NCBI GenBank assembly: GCA_035512155.1
Contig: DATKEN010000159.1
Location: 10,891 to 74,890, forward strand
Direction: 5' to 3'
Origin: JABCYV01 sp035512155
GTDB taxonomy: Bacteria > Acidobacteriota > Terriglobia > Terriglobales > Acidobacteriaceae
DNA: 64,000 bases
Positions 60,994 through 64,000 of this stretch are shown one piece after another. Positions within the stretch are counted from its first letter, which is position 1. Every line of letters begins with the position of its first letter. The notes beneath the pieces were generated by a model. That model made no database searches, was not told the DNA's origin, and saw only the letters and a list, made by a program, of their open reading frames with translations. Made by a program: the position numbers and the translations under genes.

Positions 60994-62532
60994 ATGGCGA
61001 CAGATACTCTGGCCGGCCCGGCCATGCTCGGAACCAGCACGAAAGCAAGGGTCTATAAGAACTTTATTGATGGCGAGTGGGTCGAGTCCTCGACCGGAGA
61101 AACTTTCGAAAATCGGAATCCGGCCGACACTCGCGATGTGGTTGGCATCTTCCAGAAATCCGGAAAAGCGGACGTAGACGAGGCCGTTGAAGCTGCACGG
61201 CGGGCGTTTGCCAAGTGGCGCTTAGTTCCCGCTCCACGTCGCGCCGAGATTGTCTTTGCCGCTGCCGAAATGTTAATCGAGCGCAAAGAACAGTGCGCCC
61301 GCGACATGACCCGCGAGATGGGCAAGATCCTGAAGGAGACTCGCGGCGACGTGCAGGAGGCCATTGACACGGCCTACTACTTTGCCGGGGAAGGCCGGCG
61401 AATGTTTGGCCCCACCACACCTTCTGAGCTCCCCAACAAGTTTGCTATGGCGGTGCGTCAACCCATCGGCGTGTGCGGCATGATTACGCCGTGGAATTTT
61501 CCCATGGCGATTCCTTCGTGGAAGCTTTTGCCGGCCATCGTCTGCGGCAATACTTGCGTGATCAAGCCGGCGCAGGATACTCCACTTTCGACTTTCAATC
61601 TGGTGCGCGTGCTGGCCGATGTCGGCATCCCCAAAGGTGTGATCAACATTGTTTCCGGCTTCGGCCCGCAGGTCGGCGGTCCGTTAATGGAGAACCCTGA
61701 AGTGCGTGCGATTTCACTGACCGGTTCGACCGCCGTCGGCCGGATTGTGGGCACAACCGCGGCCAAGAGCTTCAAGCATTGTTCGTTGGAACTCGGTGGC
61801 AAGAACCCCATGATCGTGCTCGACGATGCCAATCTCGATCTCGCCATCGAAGGCGGACTATGGGGGGGCTTCGGCACCACCGGCCAACGCTGCACCGCGA
61901 CCAGCCGTATTATTGTGCAGAAAGGCATTTACGGCGAGTTTGTCGAGCGCTACGTGGACCGCGCCAAGCGACTGAAAGTCGGCAACGGTCTGGATGAGAC
62001 CACAGAAATGGGTCCGGCCATTAACGAAAGCCAGCTTAAGACCGACCTCAACTACGTTGAGATCGGCAGCGCCGAGGGTGCCAAGATGAAGTGTGGCGGC
62101 AATCGCCTGGACAAAGGCGAATACCAGTACGGCTGCTTCATGGAACCGACTGTGTTCATCGATGTCGATCCCAAGATGCGAATTGCGCAGGAAGAAATCT
62201 TCGGCCCGGTAGTTTCGATCATCCCCTGCGACGATCTGGAAGATGCGATTGAAATCGCGAATGGCATTGAATACGGATTGTCGTCCGCCCTCTACACTAA
62301 AGACGTGAACAAGGCATTTGCGGCAATGCGCGACCTGCACGCCGGCATCACATACATCAATGCGCCCACGATTGGCGCTGAGGTCCACCTCCCCTTCGGC
62401 GGTGTCAAAGCCACAGGCAACGGCCATCGCGAGGGAGGCATGGGCGCGATTGATTTCTACACGGAATGGAAATCAATTTACGTGGATTATTCAGACAAGC
62501 TGCAGAAAGCGCAGATTGATAGAGTGGATTAG
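60994..62532 (+). CDS. NAD(P)-dependent aldehyde dehydrogenase
   Basis: A 512-residue aldehyde dehydrogenase superfamily member. The NAD-binding and catalytic region shows FELGGKNPMIVLDDANLD (Glu) and GGFGTTGQRCTATSR (catalytic Cys), and the N-terminal YKNFIDGEWVES and C-terminal VHLPFGGVKATGNGHREGG complete the signature. It resembles enzymes oxidising alpha-ketoglutaric semialdehyde or related substrates, but the substrate cannot be assigned. The ATG at 60994 has an AGGAGGC site upstream. It is followed by a class I aminotransferase on the same strand, with an inverted repeat in the gap. Confidence 0.9.
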   Translation: MATDTLAGPAMLGTSTKARVYKNFIDGEWVESSTGETFENRNPADTRDVVGIFQKSGKADVDEAVEAARRAFAKWRLVPAPRRAEIVFAAAEMLIERKEQCARDMTREMGKILKETRGDVQEAIDTAYYFAGEGRRMFGPTTPSELPNKFAMAVRQPIGVCGMITPWNFPMAIPSWKLLPAIVCGNTCVIKPAQDTPLSTFNLVRVLADVGIPKGVINIVSGFGPQVGGPLMENPEVRAISLTGSTAVGRIVGTTAAKSFKHCSLELGGKNPMIVLDDANLDLAIEGGLWGGFGTTGQRCTATSRIIVQKGIYGEFVERYVDRAKRLKVGNGLDETTEMGPAINESQLKTDLNYVEIGSAEGAKMKCGGNRLDKGEYQYGCFMEPTVFIDVDPKMRIAQEEIFGPVVSIIPCDDLEDAIEIANGIEYGLSSALYTKDVNKAFAAMRDLHAGITYINAPTIGAEVHLPFGGVKATGNGHREGGMGAIDFYTEWKSIYVDYSDKLQKAQIDRVD

Positions 62533-62569
62533 TGGATTAGAAGATTTTGACCGCGAAGTAAGCAAGGGA

Positions 62570-62638
62570 TTCGCAAAGGAACAACCAATTTCTCTGCGAT
62601 CTAGTTGTGCCCTTTGCGAACTTTGCGGTTAAGTTTTT
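62570..62638 (+). repeat. imperfect inverted repeat and possible terminator after the aldehyde dehydrogenase
   Basis: TTCGCAAAGG (62570-62579) is the exact reverse complement of CCTTTGCGAA (62611-62620), and ACAAC (62581-62585) pairs with GTTGT (62604-62608), giving a long stem with small bulges and an 18-base loop. An outer CCGC/GCGG pairing extends it. A T-run (TTTTT at 62634-62638) follows on the plus strand, so the element could terminate the upstream gene. The repeated AAAGTTCGCAAAGG-like wording resembles other interspersed elements and may be a multicopy repeat in this genome. Confidence 0.5.
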
Positions 62639-62662
62639 GATTTGCTTATGCAGGAGTGAAAG

Positions 62663-63880
62663 GTGCCTATCACCCAAGCCCGCGAAATCGCCGCTGCAAG
62701 GCGTCTCGAGAATGTCCGTTACCCCATCCGCGATCTCACGTCGGTCGCCGACCAAGTCATCAAGCAAGGCCATAAGATTCTGCCTCTCAACATTGGCGAT
62801 CCCATTAGTTTTGATTTTCACACGCCTTCTCATCTGGTTGAAGCCGTGCACAAGGCAACGAAGGATGGTAGAAACGGTTACGCGCCATCGCCCGGCGTTA
62901 AGGAGGCCCTGGACGCCATTCGTAGCGAAGCCGCGCGCAAAGGAATCACCAGCGTGCAGGACGTGTTCGTCACCAATGGTGTGAGCGAGTGCGTAGACAT
63001 TTGCCTCACCGCGTTGGTCAATCCCGGAGAAAACATCCTCACTCCGTGCCCGGATTACCCAATGTATTCAGCAGTGCTGGCGAAGCTGGGTATCGAGCTC
63101 AATACTTATTTCCTGAACGAAGATGACGGCTGGCAGCCCGATCTCGTAGATATCCAGCGAAAGATCACGTCACGCACGCGCGGCATCGTTCTGATCAATC
63201 CAAACAATCCAACAGGATCGGTCAGTTCGCGCCGCATGCTGGAACAGATGGCGGAGCTGGCGCGGCGTCACAACCTTGTCATCTTTGCCGATGAAATTTA
63301 CGACAAACTGATTCTCGATGACGACGAACACATTTCCATGGCCTCCCTAGCACCAGACCTGCCGGTCGTAACTTTTGGTGGATTGTCTAAAAACTATCTT
63401 GCACCGGGATGGCGCATCGGGTGGGGCATCGTGAGCGGCGAGGCGCCCGCGGTAAAGCCTTACATCGAAGGCATGCATCGGCTTCTTCGAGCACGCTTGT
63501 GCGCGAATCATCCTGAGCAGTACGCCATCAAGGCTGCGCTGGAAGGGCCGCAGGATCACCTGATCGAAGTGCGACACAAATTACGTTCACGCCGCGACCT
63601 CACTGTGAAATGGTGCAACTCGACCCCGCGGCTGAGCTGTGTGCCGCCGCGCGGCGCGTTCTATGCTTATCCCCGGCTGGAGATTCCTGAAGGTGACGAC
63701 ATCTTTGTGAAGGAACTATGCCTGCAGAAGCACGTGCTGGCGGTCCACGGTTCCGGCTTCGGCCAGAAGCCGGGGACTAAGCACTTCCGCATTGTTTTCC
63801 TGCCCGACGAGACGACGCTGACTAAAGCGTACGCAGCGATTGCCGAGTTTATCCAGGGAAGATACGGAAAAAGCGTTTAA
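62663..63880 (+). CDS. pyridoxal-phosphate-dependent class I aminotransferase
   Basis: A 405-residue fold-type I aminotransferase, AspC/AlaA-like. The PLP-binding Lys is in FGGLSKNYLAPGWRIGW, and NPNNPTGSV and DEIYDKLILDDD are further superfamily markers. Length is normal and the N-terminus starts directly in homology (ENVRYPIRDLTSVADQV). The GTG at 62663 has CAGGAG ending six bases upstream. It follows an aldehyde dehydrogenase in the same direction, so the two may share a catabolic pathway, but no substrate can be named. Alanine or aspartate aminotransferase activity is plausible. Confidence 0.88.
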   Translation: MPITQAREIAAARRLENVRYPIRDLTSVADQVIKQGHKILPLNIGDPISFDFHTPSHLVEAVHKATKDGRNGYAPSPGVKEALDAIRSEAARKGITSVQDVFVTNGVSECVDICLTALVNPGENILTPCPDYPMYSAVLAKLGIELNTYFLNEDDGWQPDLVDIQRKITSRTRGIVLINPNNPTGSVSSRRMLEQMAELARRHNLVIFADEIYDKLILDDDEHISMASLAPDLPVVTFGGLSKNYLAPGWRIGWGIVSGEAPAVKPYIEGMHRLLRARLCANHPEQYAIKAALEGPQDHLIEVRHKLRSRRDLTVKWCNSTPRLSCVPPRGAFYAYPRLEIPEGDDIFVKELCLQKHVLAVHGSGFGQKPGTKHFRIVFLPDETTLTKAYAAIAEFIQGRYGKSV

Positions 63881-63885
63881 CCGCC

Positions 63886-63986
63886 CTATTATCATTCCGA
63901 GCGGAGCGAGGAATTGCTATTCCCGGTAAGAATTTAAGAGAGCAGGGATGCCTCGACTTCTCTGGCCTCTCGCAAGCGAGGCCAGA
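63886..63986. repeat. palindromic spacer at the window end
   Basis: TCTGGCCTC at 63961-63969 pairs perfectly with GAGGCCAGA at 63978-63986 over an eight-base loop. Upstream, near 63892, CATTCCGAGCGGAGCGAGGAAT is itself a near-palindrome, and AGGGATGCCTCGACTTC follows. The wording recalls the 40.4 kb spacer (GTCGAAGCATCCCT), in opposite orientation. It is probably an interspersed intergenic repeat. Confidence 0.5.
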
Positions 63987-64000
63987 TCCGCTCAGTATAA

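Overview
The window looks like an ordinary chromosomal stretch of a moderately GC-rich Gram-negative bacterium, most probably an acidobacterium (Acidobacteriota, Terriglobia-like). That placement is an inference. It rests on a 1000-residue Oar-like TonB-dependent receptor with a carboxypeptidase-regulatory N-terminus, a Tat-exported FG-GAP/ASPIC-UnbV (CRTAC1) protein, many PilZ-domain proteins, a stand-alone bacilliredoxin, and frequent GTG/TTG starts. No phage, insertion sequence, tRNA, rRNA or CRISPR array was recognised.

Layout. 0.1-2.1 kb: a divergent Hfq-like protein, an HU-family protein behind a good sigma70-like promoter, and an M50 membrane protease. 2.1-9.5 kb: an MFS exporter, a PilZ protein, a lone CpaE/TadZ-like ATPase, a membrane-anchored sulfatase-fold hydrolase and a divergent GT39 glycosyltransferase. 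9.5-13.3 kb: the Oar-like receptor downstream of a small secreted cysteine protein. The leader of that pair holds a promoter-like site, a possible 34-residue leader ORF and a perfect terminator hairpin, so attenuation is possible. 13.9-17.6 kb: a translationally coupled operon of histidine kinase, NarL-type regulator and Tat-exported CRTAC1 protein. 17.6-20.7 kb: bacilliredoxin, a secreted protein, MurB and a family-5 uracil-DNA glycosylase. 20.9-26.6 kb: the proteostasis cluster tig-clpP-clpX-lon. 26.7-31.8 kb: a long DCD-type dCTP deaminase, small membrane and secreted proteins, two predicted hydrolases and EngB.

32-46.4 kb is rich in signalling and envelope proteins: PilZ, receiver-PilZ and PilZ-RDD proteins, a GAF-TM-AMIN-amidase, PilZ-GAF-TM-Sel1, a TPR protein and a zinc-ribbon GAF protein. 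Three of these share a GAF domain with four invariant cysteines at identical spacing (25, 9 and 14 residues). This is the most distinctive signal in the window. A sugar-nucleotide epimerase, a DUF885 protein and an orphan AmmeMemoRadiSam radical SAM enzyme lie among them.

46.6-60.8 kb is a surface-polysaccharide locus. It holds a WecA/TagO-like initiating phosphoglycosyltransferase with a C-terminal extension, a Wza-like export protein, and a seven-gene minus-strand run: GT2, AsnB-like amidotransferase, a two-module dehydrogenase, carbamoyltransferase, a predicted beta-propeller, D-glucuronyl C5-epimerase and GT4. A divergent methyltransferase sits at its head. Together they suggest a uronate-containing polymer that is epimerised, amidated and carbamoylated. 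No Wzx, Wzy or Wzz is visible. The window ends with an aldehyde dehydrogenase and a class I aminotransferase. Diffuse palindromic intergenic elements recur at about 19.8, 40.4, 62.6 and 63.9 kb.
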